64,000 nt of DNA from Micromonospora noduli (GTDB lineage Bacteria; Actinomycetota; Actinomycetes; Mycobacteriales; Micromonosporaceae), in contig NZ_PYAK01000002.1 in NCBI RefSeq assembly GCF_003264365.1, forward strand, positions 248,001 through 312,000. The letters are read 5' to 3'. The notes under the pieces were generated by a model, which did not search any database, was not told the origin of the DNA, and worked only from the letters and a program-made list of their open reading frames with translations. The translations under genes were made by a program, and so were the position numbers. How positions within the stretch are numbered: the first letter of the stretch is position 1; the number at the start of each line of letters is the position of its first letter. Positions 63,381 through 64,000 of the stretch are shown here, piece after piece.

Positions 63381-63731
63381 TCAACGGTGGGGCCGTGCTA
63401 CCTCATCGCCTTGCGGGTCGTAGATCGTCAGCCCATATCGCGCTGCAAGATCCACGACCAGCTCGATGGCGGGAGTGCTGCGCCGCCCAAAGCTCATGTT
63501 CATGCTGACGTGATCAGTACCAACGTCGAGCGGCATCGACATCCAGGGCGAGTCGTCGCGGTATGGCGGGAAGTCGGGGTAGCGGGCACGCAGACTCTCG
63601 TAGAAGCCCACAATGCGTTCGTCCAATTCGCCCTCGGGGTGCTGACCGCTTCTGCAGCGCTTCGCCATGGCGCGCACCGCGTCGTCGCTCGCCGCTGGGT
63701 CGATGGCCAGCACGTCGAGGTCGAAACTCAC
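63381..63731 (-). CDS. small immunity-like protein
   Basis: 116 aa from GTG 63731 (SFDLDVLAIDP...); GTG codons at 63737 and 63749 are alternatives. It has a clean globular pattern with FYESLRARYPDFPPYRDDSPWMS-type loop (Pro/Asp/Trp-rich) and a DLAARYGLTIYDPQGDEV end. Such short stand-alone proteins are common among polymorphic-toxin immunity genes, but no toxin is adjacent. Confidence 0.6.
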   Translation of the reverse strand: MSFDLDVLAIDPAASDDAVRAMAKRCRSGQHPEGELDERIVGFYESLRARYPDFPPYRDDSPWMSMPLDVGTDHVSMNMSFGRRSTPAIELVVDLAARYGLTIYDPQGDEVARPHR

Positions 63732-64000
63732 CGGCACATGCTGCCGCACTCGTACTCAACAGTCGAACAGCACCTGAGCCCGGTTCCCTGCAAGGAACCC
63801 CCACGAGACCTAGGCCCAAACGACAAGCATCTGCTGGGACAGATCCGTCAAGCATGTGGTGGGACTAGACACGACCGGCAGTTGGTGTCCGGTCTCAGGA
63901 CGTGCGTGACAGATCGGTATCAACACCTGCCCGACAGTTCAACGAGGCGTCGTGCCGGCCGGCTACGAGGTTGTCTATTCCGGGACGACTCTTCCTAGTT
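63732..64000. other. right edge, no gene seen
   Basis: The last 269 bases show no supported feature on either strand. Confidence 0.4.

Noticed and set aside
1..64000. CRISPR arrays, tRNA or rRNA genes, riboswitches
   Set aside because: I looked for regular repeats with spacers, cloverleaf ends and rRNA-like conserved blocks and saw none; a covariance-model scan would be needed to exclude small RNAs.

Overview
The window is high-GC DNA with strong third-position G/C bias, many GTG starts, 4-bp ATGA/GTGA gene overlaps and actinobacterial-type families (GntR/FCD, TetR, NarL-type two-component pair, LtrA, CHAT). It reads as a chromosomal accessory region of a filamentous actinomycete, most likely Micromonosporaceae (Micromonospora-like). 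That assignment is inferred from gene style and was not tested by alignment. I see no rRNA, tRNA or CRISPR array.

1-10.2 kb holds the most unusual locus. A minus-strand operon of eight genes, seven of them joined by 1-4 bp overlaps, encodes in order: an HTH-containing protein, a small unknown, a TerY-like vWA protein, a PP2C phosphatase, a kinase-like protein with a C-terminal Cys hook, a small radical-SAM activase-like enzyme, a coiled-coil protein and a ClpB-like AAA+ ATPase. It converges on a plus-strand set (an unknown protein cut by the window edge, a membrane GTPase with a Cys-rich ribbon, and a small membrane protein). vWA + PP2C + kinase is the TerY-P triad of Ter-type stress/conflict systems. 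Combined with radical SAM, AAA+ and GTPase parts it looks like a poorly described signalling or conflict system.

10.2-28.5 kb is mixed: a Crp/Fnr regulator, a 40-bp perfect palindrome, and a TetR regulon. Three near-identical 16-bp operators link the TetR gene at 14.7 kb to a three-gene redox operon at 15.5-17.8 kb. Then come a PLP decarboxylase, a TetR/SGNH-hydrolase pair, LtrA, a secreted PQQ-type sugar dehydrogenase under a CebR/LacI-like operator, two small membrane proteins and a histidine kinase/response regulator pair.

29-34 kb carries a solitary protein with winged-helix-like repeats and a PD-(D/E)XK nuclease (probable DNA-targeting defence gene), DinB and VOC proteins and a sortase-motif surface-protein remnant. 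33.2-44.4 kb is a catabolic locus: GntR/FCD regulator, DJ-1/PfpI protein and alpha/beta hydrolase, divergent from a carbohydrate-type ABC importer with two different ATPases, then an aldehyde dehydrogenase, a 46-codon ORF and an iron alcohol dehydrogenase. Import, oxidation to an aldehyde and oxidation to an acid would fit together.

44.5-54 kb has surface and processing proteins (including a signal peptidase I with a lipoprotein-type N-terminus), gene fragments, and small redox units with their own regulators and visible operators (TetR/SDR, MarR/MBL/aldo-keto reductase, 2-hydroxyacid dehydrogenase). 54-58.3 kb is a CHAT-protease locus with two divergent small genes. 58.5-63.4 kb is a decay zone: transposase remnants (IS3-type orfA, IS481-type), a frameshifted ATP-grasp fragment, a large multi-pass membrane protein and a small immunity-like gene.
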